The notes under the pieces were generated by a model. It was given only the letters and a program-made list of their open reading frames with translations. It was not told the DNA's origin and searched no databases. From Pseudomonas sp. F(2018) (GTDB lineage: Bacteria > Pseudomonadota > Gammaproteobacteria > Pseudomonadales > Pseudomonadaceae): 64,000 nucleotides of DNA. The stretch lies in assembly GCF_005508865.1 (NCBI RefSeq), contig NZ_SCOM01000003.1, forward strand, positions 124,001 to 188,000, read 5' to 3'. This document shows, piece after piece, positions 26,549-37,490 of the stretch. Positions within the stretch are counted from its first letter, which is position 1; each line of letters starts with the position of its first letter. Both the position numbers and the translations under genes were made by a program.

Positions 26549-28609
26549 TCAATCCAAGTGGAAGTGCGCCGTGTTCTGCGCCAGGGCACGGCTGCCGTCG
26601 CTGAGGCGGTCGGCGACGCCGTGTACGGCCTGGGCGCCGTGCAGCAGGTCGGCGGCGGCCTGGTCGACCTGCTGGATGTTGCCGCTGACTTCCTCGGCCG
26701 TGGCGGCCTGTTGTTCAACGGCGGTGGCGATCTGCGCGATCATGTCGCTCACCCGCTGCACGGCGCCGGCGATCTCGCCCAGATGCTCGCCCAGTTCGGT
26801 GACCGAGCCGGCGTCGACTTCGGCCTGGCTGCAGGCGGTCTGCATCAGCTCCACCGATTGCAGCACCACGCGCTGCAGGGCCTCGACCGTGGCGCTGATC
26901 TCGCGGGTCGATTCCTGGGTGCGCTGCGACAGCGAACGCACCTCGTCGGCGACCACGGCGAAGCCCCTGCCCTGCTCACCGGCCCGCGCCGCCTCGATGG
27001 CGGCGTTGAGTGCCAGCAGGTTGGTCTGCTCGGCGATGCCCTTGATCACCACCACCACCCGGTCGATCTGCTGGGCCTGCTCGCGCAATTCGCCAAGGGC
27101 GGCGGCGGTGTCGCCCAGGCGCGCGGTGAGCTGACGCATGCTGGCGGTGGTCTGCTGGCTGCGCTGGTTGCTCTGCTCGGCGATGTGGCGGGTCTGGGTC
27201 GCATCCTGGGCGGCCATCTCGCAGTTCTCCGCCACGCTCTGCGCGGTGGCGGCCATCTGCGTGGCGGCGGCGGCGATCTGGCTGACCTGCTGCTGTTGCT
27301 GTTCCACCGCGCGCAGGGCCGACTGGGCCTGCTCGCTGAGGGTGACCACGGTATCGCTCAGCTCCGCGCTCTCGCGATTGACGCCCTGCAGCGAGCCGCG
27401 CATCTGCGCCACGGCGTCGTTCAGTGCGGCACCGATCAGCGCCAGTTCGTCGTTGCCGTGCACCGTGACATGCCGACGCAGGTCACCATCGCGCAGCGAC
27501 TGGGCCAGCGCGGTGATGCGCCAGCTGCTGCCGCGGATCGACGCCTGCAGGCAGACCAGCGCGTACAGCGCCAGCGCCACCAGCACGCCGAAGGCGCCGA
27601 GGGTGATGATCAGTGCGCGCAGGGCCTTGGCGCGGTACTGGCCGAGGCGGGTATCCAGCGCCTCCAGGGTGGCGCGCTGCAGCGTCTCGATATGGCCCAG
27701 CGCCGTGTCCATGCCCTGCTCGAACGCCGCCACGTCGAGCTGAATGCCGCCGTCGCCGTACATCTTCTGGTCCAGTTGCTTGAGCCAGTCGTCCAGCCCG
27801 GCCAGGCTCTGGGCATAGGCCTGGTTCCAGGCCGAGAGCGACTTCGGCAACTCGCTTTCCAGGCGCTCGCCGAGCTTGGCCAGTTGCTGGCGCGACTCGC
27901 CGGCGGCGGCGCGCATTTCACGCAGCTGCAGGCGGCTCTGCAGGCTGAACTGGCCGGCGGCCACGGCGCCCTGGCCGACGCTGGCGAGCACGCCGAGGCG
28001 TTGCTGCAGACGTGGTGAATCCTGGGTGGCCAGCTGCATCAGCAGGTAGGTTTCCAGCCAGGGGTCGAGGATCAGCCCGCTCTCGGTGGCGATCTGCTCG
28101 CGCAGGGCGCCGAGCTGCTGCAGGCTAAGGGTGAAGCGATCATAGGCATCCGGCCACCAGCCGATGCTGCCCAGCGCCTGGGCGCGCAGGCCGTCGCGCT
28201 GGCCCTGCAGGGTGCGCAGGCTGGCTTGCAGCTGTTCGCTGGCGCCCTCGGCCACCAGGGTCTTCTGCAGGTCATCCAGCGCCTGGTCCAGCTCGGTCTC
28301 GCTCTGCTGCAGGCGGGTGATGGCGGCCTGGGTTTCGGCCGAGGCCTCGCGGTTGCGCTCGGTGGACTTCCAGCGGGCGGTCAGGTTGCGCTGGCGCACC
28401 AACACCTGCTCGACCTTGTCCAGGGCCTGCAACTGCAGCACCCCGGAATGCTCGTCGTCGACGACCTTGAGCTTGCCCAGATAGTTTTCGCCGATGGACC
28501 AGGCGGCGTAGGCCAGCGGCAGGATGAACAGCAGCGCCAGCAACTGGAACTTGCGGGCGAAGCTGAATTTCTCGAGTGCGTTGACTCCGGGCAGCAACAG
28601 CGCATTCAT
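26549..28609 (-). CDS. Methyl-accepting chemotaxis protein with large periplasmic domain
   Basis: 686 residues. Helix 1 near 20-40 ([19 protein letters not shown]), a long all-helical periplasmic region of about 290 residues, helix 2 near 350-370, a HAMP with [19 protein letters not shown], and the cytoplasmic tip [24 protein letters not shown]. The periplasmic part is mostly Leu/Gln/Ala-rich helix, resembling four-helix-bundle sensors. I start at ATG 28609 because a GGAGTT site precedes it and it leads directly into the first basic and hydrophobic residues. It lies downstream of a MocR regulator on the same strand, 172 bp away. No linked ligand-handling gene is seen. Confidence 0.92.
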   Translation of the reverse strand: MNALLLPGVNALEKFSFARKFQLLALLFILPLAYAAWSIGENYLGKLKVVDDEHSGVLQLQALDKVEQVLVRQRNLTARWKSTERNREASAETQAAITRLQQSETELDQALDDLQKTLVAEGASEQLQASLRTLQGQRDGLRAQALGSIGWWPDAYDRFTLSLQQLGALREQIATESGLILDPWLETYLLMQLATQDSPRLQQRLGVLASVGQGAVAAGQFSLQSRLQLREMRAAAGESRQQLAKLGERLESELPKSLSAWNQAYAQSLAGLDDWLKQLDQKMYGDGGIQLDVAAFEQGMDTALGHIETLQRATLEALDTRLGQYRAKALRALIITLGAFGVLVALALYALVCLQASIRGSSWRITALAQSLRDGDLRRHVTVHGNDELALIGAALNDAVAQMRGSLQGVNRESAELSDTVVTLSEQAQSALRAVEQQQQQVSQIAAAATQMAATAQSVAENCEMAAQDATQTRHIAEQSNQRSQQTTASMRQLTARLGDTAAALGELREQAQQIDRVVVVIKGIAEQTNLLALNAAIEAARAGEQGRGFAVVADEVRSLSQRTQESTREISATVEALQRVVLQSVELMQTACSQAEVDAGSVTELGEHLGEIAGAVQRVSDMIAQIATAVEQQAATAEEVSGNIQQVDQAAADLLHGAQAVHGVADRLSDGSRALAQNTAHFHLD

Positions 28610-28781
28610 CGTCGAACTCCTGAATCGGACGAAACTGCGAAGCGCATGAGCTAGCAAATGCCGAGCCACGCCTTCGCCGCTTCAAGGCTTCCATGGATAT
28701 CGGAAGCCTCGCTGACTTCATGAGCTAAACGATAGAAGGCATTGCGCCATCAAGGTGCAAAAAGGCGCCATACGGGCGCAT

Positions 28782-30206
28782 CTACTCGTCGAACTGACCG
28801 ATGTCCTGGCGCAGGGTCGCGGCCAGGGCCTGGAAGCCCTGCAGCAACAGCTGGTCGCTGTGCGAGGCGTTGCTGACGCTGGCGCGGACGAACTGCGGCA
28901 CCGCCGCGCGGCCGACGGCGAAGGCCTCGGCGGTGGCGATCAGGCAGTTCTTCTGCTTCAGGTCGACCTCCACGTCCGAGGCGCGCCAGGGCTCGGGCAC
29001 CTCGATCCAGAAGTGCGGGCACTGCGCATGGGTGCGATAGCTCAGGCCCTCCAGCAGCCCCTGCACCAGCGCCTTGCGCCGGCCGATCTCGGCGATCTGC
29101 TGGCGCAGCAGCTTGGCGGCGATGCCGTTGCTGATCCAGTTGGTGGCCAGCTCCATGGCCAGCGGGGTGGCCATCCAGCAACTGGCGCGCAGGGTCGCGG
29201 AAATGCGCCCGACCAGGGTCGCCGGCGCGTGCAGGTAGCCGACCCGCAGGCCGGCGGCCATGGCCTTGCTCAGGCTGCCGATCAGGATGGTGCGCTCCGG
29301 CGCGTAGCAGCTCAGTGGCGGCGGCCGGTCCTCGACCAGCACGGCGTGGGCCTCGTCCTCGATGATCAGCAGGTTGTGCTCGCGGCAGATGGCGGCAATG
29401 GCCTCGCGGCGGCGCGCGGACATCACCCCGGTGGTGGGGTTCTGCAGGGTCGGCGTGCAGTACAGGGCAGTGACCCGGTTGTGCCGGCACAGCTCGTCGA
29501 GGGACGCGGGAATGATCCCCTCCTCGTCCATGCTGGCGCCGAGCAGCTTGATGCCGAGCATGCGTGCGGCGGTGATCAGGCCCGGGTAGGTGAGCTGCTC
29601 GGTGACCAGGCTGTCGCCGGCGCGCAGCAGTGCCATCAGGGTGCAGAGCAGGCCGTGCTGGCCGCCGTTGACGCACAGCACCTGCTCGGCCTGGGGCTGG
29701 AAGTCGCCATGGGCCAGCCAGTCCGCACCGGCCTGGCGGTAGCGCGGCAGGCCGGCATCCGGGGTGTAGAGGGTCAGCTCGGCGAGAGTCTGCGGATCAT
29801 GCGCCAGGTCCATCAGGCTCTGCGCCAGCAGGCTGGTCTCAAGGCCAGGGATGTGCATGTTGCGACTCATGTCGAACTGCTCCGGCCGCTCCTCGACGAA
29901 GTTGCTGAAGCCGGCGTCGCGCTTGCGCTCCAGGTCGCGCTGGCGAACGAAGGTGCCGTCGCCAACCCGCGCCACCACCAGGCCCATGCGCTCCAGCTCG
30001 GCATAGGCGCGACTGACCGTGCCGATGGTCACGCCGAGGCGATCCGCCAGGTTGCGGTGCGGCGGCAGCTTGGCCCCGCCCTCGATGCTGCCTTCCAGAA
30101 TGCCGATCTCCATGGACCCGGCCAGACGTTTGTACTTGGCGCCATGCCCCGAGGTTAACGCCTCGCGCAGCATTGACACCGTGTCAATAATTGGTTTGAC
30201 AGCCAT
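28782..30206 (-). CDS. MocR-type regulator (GntR helix-turn-helix fused to an aminotransferase fold)
   Basis: 474 residues. A GntR winged helix spans about 25-95 (PPHRNLADRLGVTIGTVSRAYAELERMGLV). A class I aminotransferase domain follows: LYTPDAGLPRYRQAGADWL, NGGQHGLLCTLMALLRAGDSL, NPTTGVMS and GSLSKAMAAGLRVGYL, which carries the PLP-binding Lys. MocR proteins use PLP plus an amino acid or PLP precursor as effector (PdxR, GabR, TauR are examples). It is divergent from the EamA/JAMM/cysteine-synthase operon with palindromes between, so it probably regulates that operon by sensing an amino acid. An alternative ATG at 30173 lacks a ribosome site. Confidence 0.9.
   Translation of the reverse strand: MAVKPIIDTVSMLREALTSGHGAKYKRLAGSMEIGILEGSIEGGAKLPPHRNLADRLGVTIGTVSRAYAELERMGLVVARVGDGTFVRQRDLERKRDAGFSNFVEERPEQFDMSRNMHIPGLETSLLAQSLMDLAHDPQTLAELTLYTPDAGLPRYRQAGADWLAHGDFQPQAEQVLCVNGGQHGLLCTLMALLRAGDSLVTEQLTYPGLITAARMLGIKLLGASMDEEGIIPASLDELCRHNRVTALYCTPTLQNPTTGVMSARRREAIAAICREHNLLIIEDEAHAVLVEDRPPPLSCYAPERTILIGSLSKAMAAGLRVGYLHAPATLVGRISATLRASCWMATPLAMELATNWISNGIAAKLLRQQIAEIGRRKALVQGLLEGLSYRTHAQCPHFWIEVPEPWRASDVEVDLKQKNCLIATAEAFAVGRAAVPQFVRASVSNASHSDQLLLQGFQALAATLRQDIGQFDE
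30172..30188. promoter_or_regulatory. 17-bp palindrome inside the start of the MocR gene
   Basis: ATTGACACCGTGTCAAT has perfect 8-bp arms around one central base. It covers codons 7-12 of the MocR gene. It may be an autoregulatory site or a coincidence; arms of this length are rare by chance. Confidence 0.4.
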
Positions 30207-30236
30207 TTTTCGTCCAAATAGCCTAATTGATCAGTA

Positions 30237-30250
30237 TCAATCGCGATTGA
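30237..30250. promoter_or_regulatory. Palindrome in the MocR/EamA divergent promoter region
   Basis: TCAATCGCGATTGA is a perfect 14-bp palindrome, flanked by ATTGAT at 30227-30232 and a further ATTGATT, giving alternating ATTGAT/ATCAAT half-sites across about 26 bp. It is the only notable repeat in the 91-bp gap between the two start codons and is the best candidate for the MocR operator. Confidence 0.5.
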
Positions 30251-30297
30251 TTCCTGAGTATTAGGGTTCAATTTTGTGATCACGAAGGATTGTCATC

Positions 30298-31242
30298 ATG
30301 CCAATGTCTGCCGTAATTGAAAACACCGGTAAATCCGCCAAGTACTGGTTGGGTGCCTTGATCACCAGCCTGCTGTTCCTGATCGTCTGCCTGAGCTGGG
30401 GCACCACCTGGCTGGGGATCAAGATCGCGGTGGAGACCGTGCCGCCACTGACCGCCTCCGGCCTGCGCTTCCTGATCGCCTTCCCGCTGTTCCTCTGCTT
30501 CGCCCTGATCCGCGGCGACTCGATCTTCTTCCCGCGCAGCCATCTGGGCTTCTTCGTCTTCGTCACCCTGTGCTACTTCAGCCTGCCCTACTACCTGCTC
30601 AACTACGGCGAGACCCACGTCTCCTCCGGCCTCACCGCACTGCTGTTCAGCTGCATGCCGGTGTTCATCCTGCTGTTCTCCGCGATGTTCCTGCGCGAGC
30701 GCATTTACCTGTCCCAGGTGATGGGCATCGGCATCGGCTTCGGCAGCCTGTTCATGATCCTGCGCAGCCAGGGCCTGAGCCTGGCCCACGACGAGTTCGC
30801 CGGCGTGCTGGCGATCCTGGCGGCGGCGGTGATGCACGCGCTGTGCTACGTGGTGACCAAGAAGAAGGGCGCCGACATCAGCGTCATCACCTACAACACC
30901 CTGCCCATCGGCCTGGCCGGTCTGATGCTGTTCCTCGTCGGCCTGGGCGTGGAGCACCCCAGCTTCTCCGCCATCAGCGCGCGCTCGTGGATGGCCCTTA
31001 CCTACCTCGGCCTGTGCGCCTCGGTGGGCGGCTTCATCGTCTACTTCTTCCTGCTCAAGCGCCTGAGCCCGGTGATCCTGTCCTTCGTCTTCATCATCTT
31101 CCCGGTGTTCGCCGTGATCATCGGTTCCTGGTACGAGGGCCTGCCGATCTCCCGCGACCTGGCGCTGTACTCCGCCCTGCTGCTGGCCGGCTTCGCCATC
31201 ACCAAGGTGCCGGTGGAAAAGCTTCTGGCGAAGAGGGACTGA
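30298..31242 (+). CDS. EamA-family exporter (DMT superfamily)
   Basis: 314 residues with ten predicted membrane helices in two EamA repeats: LIVCLSWGTTWLGIKIAVETVPPLTASGLRFLIAF begins repeat 1, and SWMALTYLGLCASVGGFIVYFFLLKRLSPV lies in repeat 2. A GAAGGA site precedes the ATG at 30298. E. coli EamA (YdeD) exports cysteine and O-acetylserine; this protein leads an operon of cysteine- and sulfur-type genes, so export of a cysteine-like amino acid is plausible. The JAMM gene starts 3 bp after its stop. The ligand is inferred from context. Confidence 0.88.
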   Translation: MPMSAVIENTGKSAKYWLGALITSLLFLIVCLSWGTTWLGIKIAVETVPPLTASGLRFLIAFPLFLCFALIRGDSIFFPRSHLGFFVFVTLCYFSLPYYLLNYGETHVSSGLTALLFSCMPVFILLFSAMFLRERIYLSQVMGIGIGFGSLFMILRSQGLSLAHDEFAGVLAILAAAVMHALCYVVTKKKGADISVITYNTLPIGLAGLMLFLVGLGVEHPSFSAISARSWMALTYLGLCASVGGFIVYFFLLKRLSPVILSFVFIIFPVFAVIIGSWYEGLPISRDLALYSALLLAGFAITKVPVEKLLAKRD

Positions 31243-31245
31243 GCC

Positions 31246-31710
31246 ATGCCCGACAAGGACGTCCTCAACCCGCAAGCCCTGCAGACCATCTACCGCCACG
31301 CCTGCGCCACCTACCCGGAGGAATGCTGCGGCTTCGTCTTCGCCGATTCCCGCGTGCACCAGGGCCAGAACATCCAGGACCAGCTCAACCGGCTCGATCC
31401 CGAGGTGTACCGGCGCAGCGCCGCCAACGGCTACACCTTCGCCGTGGCCGACACCCTGCTGCTCAACCGCAGCCTGCGCGGCGACAACCCGGCGCGGGTC
31501 ATCTACCACTCGCACCCGGATGTCGGCGCCTATTTCAGCAGCGAGGACGTGGACAAGGCGCTGTTCATGGGCCAGCCCATCCACCCGGTCGCCTACTTGG
31601 TGGTCGACGTGCGCGAGGGCCGGGCCCACGGCGCCAAGCTGTTCGAGTGGAGCGGAGAAGAATTCGTCTGCAGCCGGGAATTCCCGGCTCCCCCTAATGG
31701 CCTGCAATAA
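31246..31710 (+). CDS. JAMM (Mov34/MPN) metalloprotease, Mec+/QbsD-like
   Basis: 154 residues, a minimal JAB/MPN domain. The complete JAMM zinc site is visible: Glu26 in P-E-E-C-C-G, His88 and His90 in YHSHPD, Ser98 and Asp101 in FSSEDVD, with the seven-residue gap expected between the second His and Ser. Bacterial relatives trim or deconjugate ubiquitin-like sulfur carriers: Mec+ removes cysteine from CysO and QbsD trims QbsE in thioquinolobactin synthesis. The next gene encodes a ubiquitin-like domain with an internal Gly-Gly, making that protein the likely substrate. Spacing of 3 bp and 13 bp to its neighbours supports a single transcript. Confidence 0.9.
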   Translation: MPDKDVLNPQALQTIYRHACATYPEECCGFVFADSRVHQGQNIQDQLNRLDPEVYRRSAANGYTFAVADTLLLNRSLRGDNPARVIYHSHPDVGAYFSSEDVDKALFMGQPIHPVAYLVVDVREGRAHGAKLFEWSGEEFVCSREFPAPPNGLQ

Positions 31711-31723
31711 AAGGAGTTTGGCT

Positions 31724-33136
31724 ATGAGTGTGGTGATTTTTCCGGAGGTGCTGGCCCGCGTCGCCAGGCTGCCCGCAGCAAAGCTGGAGGGTCAGGGGCG
31801 TACGGTGCGCGAGCTGGTGGAGGATGTCTGCGGCCGTCACGCCGGACTGCGCGAGCATCTGTTCTACGGCAACGACCAGTTCAAGGAGCACTTCCTGCTC
31901 ACCGCCAACGGCGAGCTGGTAGAGGCCGACAGCCAGCTGCCGGCCGATGCCGAACTGGACATCATGCTCGCCACCTCCGGCGGCCTGGACTGCGACGAGC
32001 TGAGCAACGACGAGGTGCGCCGCTACGTGCGCCACATCACCCTGCCGGACGTCGGCCGTCGCGGCCAGCTGCGCCTGAAGAATGCCCGCGTGCTGATCAT
32101 CGGCACCGGCGGCCTGGGCTCGCCGGTCAGCCTCTACCTGGCCGCCGCCGGCATCGGCACCCTCGGCCTGGTGGACTTCGACCGGGTCGAGAGCAGCAAC
32201 CTGCAACGCCAGGTGGTGCACGGCACCAGCACCCTCGGTCTGGCCAAGGTGGAATCGGCACGCCGCCGCCTGACCGACCTCAACCCCGACATCCGCATCG
32301 ACGCCCATGACTGCGCCCTGACCCCGGACAACGCGCTGGACCTGGTCGGCGCCTATGACCTGGTGATCGACGGCACCGACAACTTCGCCACCCGCTACCT
32401 GCTCAACGACGCCTGCGTGCTGCTCAAGCGCCCGCTGGTATATGGCGCCCTGCACCGCTTCGATGGCCAGATCAGCCTGTTCAACCACCAGGACGGTCCC
32501 TGCTACCGCTGCCTCTATCCCAAGAGCCCGCCCGCCGAACTGGCGCCCAACTGCAACGCCGGCGGCGTGATCGGCGTGCTGCCCGGGGTGGTCGGCCTGC
32601 TCCAGGCCACCGAGGCGATCAAGCTGATCCTCGGCATCGGCGAGCCCCTGGTCGGCCGCCTGATGCGCTTCGATGCCCTGGCGATGAAGTTCAGCGAGGT
32701 GCGCTTCAAGCGCCGTAGCGATTGCCCCACCTGCTCGCCAGCGCGTAGCGACCGCAGCCTGCAGGTCGAGCCGCCCTCCACCTGCGCCGCCATGGCCGGC
32801 GACAGCACATTGCCGGCGGAGCTGTTCATCAGCCCGCAGCAGCTGCAACTGAGCCTGGTGTACGGCGAAGACCTGCAATTGCTGGATGTGCGCGAACCGA
32901 ACGAGCTGGAGGTCTGCGGCCTGCCCACGGCGCTGAACATCCCGCTCGGCGAGCTGGGTGAACGTCTGGGCGAGCTCGACCGCGAGCGCACCCTGTGCCT
33001 GATCTGCTATGGCGGCCCGCGCGCCGAGCGCGCCGCGCGCCAGCTGCTGGACACCGGCCACTCGCGGGTGAAGGTGCTGCAGGGCGGGCTCAAGGCCTGG
33101 GCCCGCGACGTCGCCCCCGACATGCCGCTGTACTGA
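31724..33136 (+). CDS. Fusion of ubiquitin-like sulfur carrier, E1-like adenylyltransferase (MoeB/ThiF) and rhodanese
   Basis: 470 residues in three domains. Residues 1-87 form a MoaD/ThiS-like beta-grasp ending MLATSGG, with Gly86-Gly87 where a free carrier would end. Residues 95-345 are an E1-like domain: GTGGLGSP (127-134) for ATP, DFDRVESSNLQRQ, IDGTDNF, zinc cysteines Cys260/Cys263 and Cys334/Cys337, and Cys277 in PNCNAGG. Residues 365-470 are a rhodanese with Cys428 in CYGGPR. MoeZ and QbsC join E1 and rhodanese; having the carrier in front as well is less usual. A strong AAGGAG site is at 31711-31716. Probable role: making a protein thiocarboxylate as sulfur donor for the next enzyme. 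Confidence 0.88.
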   Translation: MSVVIFPEVLARVARLPAAKLEGQGRTVRELVEDVCGRHAGLREHLFYGNDQFKEHFLLTANGELVEADSQLPADAELDIMLATSGGLDCDELSNDEVRRYVRHITLPDVGRRGQLRLKNARVLIIGTGGLGSPVSLYLAAAGIGTLGLVDFDRVESSNLQRQVVHGTSTLGLAKVESARRRLTDLNPDIRIDAHDCALTPDNALDLVGAYDLVIDGTDNFATRYLLNDACVLLKRPLVYGALHRFDGQISLFNHQDGPCYRCLYPKSPPAELAPNCNAGGVIGVLPGVVGLLQATEAIKLILGIGEPLVGRLMRFDALAMKFSEVRFKRRSDCPTCSPARSDRSLQVEPPSTCAAMAGDSTLPAELFISPQQLQLSLVYGEDLQLLDVREPNELEVCGLPTALNIPLGELGERLGELDRERTLCLICYGGPRAERAARQLLDTGHSRVKVLQGGLKAWARDVAPDMPLY

Positions 33137-33146
33137 GGGCCGCGCG

Positions 33147-34064
33147 ATGATCCACGAATCCCTGCTGCAGGCCATCGGCGAGACGCCGGTGGTGCGCCTG
33201 GCGGCCTTCAGCGCCGAGACCGGGCTGGAGGTGTACGCCAAGCTCGAATCGCTCAACCCCGGCGGCAGCCACAAGGCACGTATCGCCCTGGCCATGGTGC
33301 GCGACGCCGAGGAGCGCGGCGTCCTGCGGCCCGGCAGCGGGCAGACCATCATCGAGCCGAGTGGCGGCAACACCGGCATCGGCCTGGCCATCGCCGGCAA
33401 CATCCTCGGCTACCGGGTGGTCCTGGTGATCCCCGACAACTACAGCCCGGAGAAGCAGAAACTGCTGCGCCTGTACGGCGCCGAAGTGGTGCTGTCCGAC
33501 AGCCGCCGCGGCAACAACTCCCACGGCGAGCTGGCCATGGAGCTGCAGCTGGAAAACCCCGGCTACGTGATGCTCAACCAGCAGCGCAACCCGGCCAATC
33601 CGGAGATCCACCGGCGCACCACCGCCCAGGAAATCCTCCGCGACTTCGCCGCGCTGCCACCGGATTGCCTGGTGGCCGGCATCGGCACCGGCGGCCACGT
33701 CACCGGCCTGGGCGAGACGCTCAAGGCGCGCTGGCCGTGGCTGCGGGTATTCGGCGTGGAGCCGGAGCAGTGCGACCTGCTCGCCGACCGCCACGCGCCG
33801 CACGAGATCCAGGGCCTGTCCATCGGCCTGGTGCCGCGCATCCTCAACCTCGGCGTGCTCGACGGCATGCTCAAGGTCTCCAAGCAGGCCTGCCTGGAGC
33901 GCGTGCGCCGCACCATGCGCAGCGACGGCGTCAGCCTGGGGCTGTCGTCGGCGGCCAACCTGGTGGCCATCGCCCAGCTGGCCGGCGAGCTGCCGCGTGG
34001 AACCCGAGTGCTGACGCTGATCTACGACGGCGTCGACAGCTACCTGCCGCATTTCGATTGCTAG
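33147..34064 (+). CDS. Cysteine-synthase-like PLP enzyme (fold type II, CysM/CysK family)
   Basis: 305 residues. Lys43 in N-P-G-G-S-H-K-A-R-I is the expected PLP Schiff-base lysine, though the usual context is S-V-K-D-R. The asparagine loop reads EPSGGNTGIG (Asn75) rather than EPTSGNTGIG, and the phosphate loop is GIGTGGHVTG. Overall length and these blocks place it in the cysteine synthase / cystathionine beta-synthase family, but substitutions at the substrate-facing positions suggest a different acceptor or sulfur donor. Neighbouring carrier/E1 and acetyltransferase genes suggest O-acetylserine (or similar) plus a protein thiocarboxylate, as for CysM with CysO in mycobacteria. The last residue is Cys305. 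Confidence 0.85.
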   Translation: MIHESLLQAIGETPVVRLAAFSAETGLEVYAKLESLNPGGSHKARIALAMVRDAEERGVLRPGSGQTIIEPSGGNTGIGLAIAGNILGYRVVLVIPDNYSPEKQKLLRLYGAEVVLSDSRRGNNSHGELAMELQLENPGYVMLNQQRNPANPEIHRRTTAQEILRDFAALPPDCLVAGIGTGGHVTGLGETLKARWPWLRVFGVEPEQCDLLADRHAPHEIQGLSIGLVPRILNLGVLDGMLKVSKQACLERVRRTMRSDGVSLGLSSAANLVAIAQLAGELPRGTRVLTLIYDGVDSYLPHFDC

Positions 34065-34081
34065 CCATGGAGGACGACGGG

Positions 34082-35065
34082 ATGCGCTACCTGGACAGGC
34101 TGAAACTCTACGACGGGCTGCTGGACCACCTGGTGCACGCGCTCAAAGCGGAAGACATGGAACACCTGATGCCGTATCTGGACGGCATCATGGACAGCGC
34201 CGTGGACCAGGTGGCCGAAGACCTGCAGGCCTATGCCGCGCGCGACCCGGCCTCGTGCGGGCGCACCGAGCTGATCCTCGACACCTATGCCTCGTTCAAG
34301 GCGGTGCTGTTCCATCGCCTGGCCCACCAAGTGTGGCTGCGCGGCGGCCTGGTGGAGCGCGAGCTGATCGCCCACCGCCTGGCCAACGCCGGCAAGCTGC
34401 AGTCGGGGGTGGAAATCCACCCCGCGGCGCGCATCGGCAGGCGCTTCGTGCTGGACCACGGCTTCGGCACGGTGATCGGCGAGACCTGCGAGATCGGCGA
34501 CGACTGCTACCTGCTCAGCGGCGTGACCCTGGGAGCCGCCGGCATCGCCGACAACCCCGGCGGCAAGCGCCACCCGAGCCTGGGCAACGGCGTGGAGGTG
34601 GGCGCCGGCGCGCGCATCCTCGGCGCCGTGCATATCGGCGACCACGCCTTCATCAGCCCCGCCTGCGTGATCACCCAGGACGTGCCGGCCAATACCCGGG
34701 TCAGCATCGTCAACCAGCTGCAGATGCAGCGCGCCAGCGCTGGTGCCAGCCGCGGCTACCTGGGTGCGTTCGTGCTCGGCGAGCGCCTGCACCTGGTCGG
34801 CGAACTGCCGGAGGCGGAGGAGCTCACCGTGCTCGATGCCGACCACCATCTGCTCGGCTGCCTGACCCTGGAATGCACGGTGCGCGAGCGCCATCACCGC
34901 CAGTACCGCCTGCGCAACCTCGGCGCCGTGACACCGGCGCCGCGCTATCCGCTGAACCTGCGGATCGGCGACGTGCTGCAGGACATGACCTTGCTCGATC
35001 CGCCCGGCCTCAGCCATCTGGTCCGGGCGGTGCTCAAACCCCACATCCTCAGCATCGGAGGCTGA
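34082..35065 (+). CDS. Serine O-acetyltransferase-like protein with an added C-terminal domain
   Basis: 327 residues. An N-terminal helical region (to about 110) leads into a left-handed beta-helix: VEIHPAARIGRRFVLDHGFGTVIGETCEIGDDCYLLSGVTLG, then GNGVEVGAGARILGAVHIGDHAFISPACVI, with the Asp-His of the SAT active site in LDHG. From about residue 235 there is an extra 90-residue module (ELPEAEELTVLDADHHLLG to the end) absent from CysE/EpsC. I prefer ATG 34082, which has GGAGG eight bases before it, over ATG 34067, which does not. Likely makes O-acetylserine or an analogue for the enzyme encoded just upstream. Confidence 0.82.
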   Translation: MRYLDRLKLYDGLLDHLVHALKAEDMEHLMPYLDGIMDSAVDQVAEDLQAYAARDPASCGRTELILDTYASFKAVLFHRLAHQVWLRGGLVERELIAHRLANAGKLQSGVEIHPAARIGRRFVLDHGFGTVIGETCEIGDDCYLLSGVTLGAAGIADNPGGKRHPSLGNGVEVGAGARILGAVHIGDHAFISPACVITQDVPANTRVSIVNQLQMQRASAGASRGYLGAFVLGERLHLVGELPEAEELTVLDADHHLLGCLTLECTVRERHHRQYRLRNLGAVTPAPRYPLNLRIGDVLQDMTLLDPPGLSHLVRAVLKPHILSIGG

Positions 35066-35068
35066 CCC

Positions 35069-37449
<2,381 letters not shown>

Positions 37450-37462
37450 AAACGCGGCGCAG

Positions 37463-37488
37463 GCTCCCGCCGCTACGCCGGCGGGAGC
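37463..37488. terminator. Strong 10-bp inverted repeat between convergent genes
   Basis: GCTCCCGCCG (37463-37472) and CGGCGGGAGC (37479-37488) with a six-base loop, 13 bp after the elastase stop and 2 bp after the regulator stop. There is no adjacent U-run on either strand, so it could be a bidirectional terminator of low strength or a processing structure. Confidence 0.5.
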
Positions 37489-37490
37489 TC

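Noticed and set aside
26558..28018. 486-codon frame opposite the second chemoreceptor
   Set aside because: Same antisense artefact as over the first chemoreceptor.
28685..28709. AGGCTTCC...GGAAGCCT inverted repeat between the MocR gene and the chemoreceptor
   Set aside because: No U-run on either side and no repeat elsewhere, so I cannot call it a terminator or an operator.
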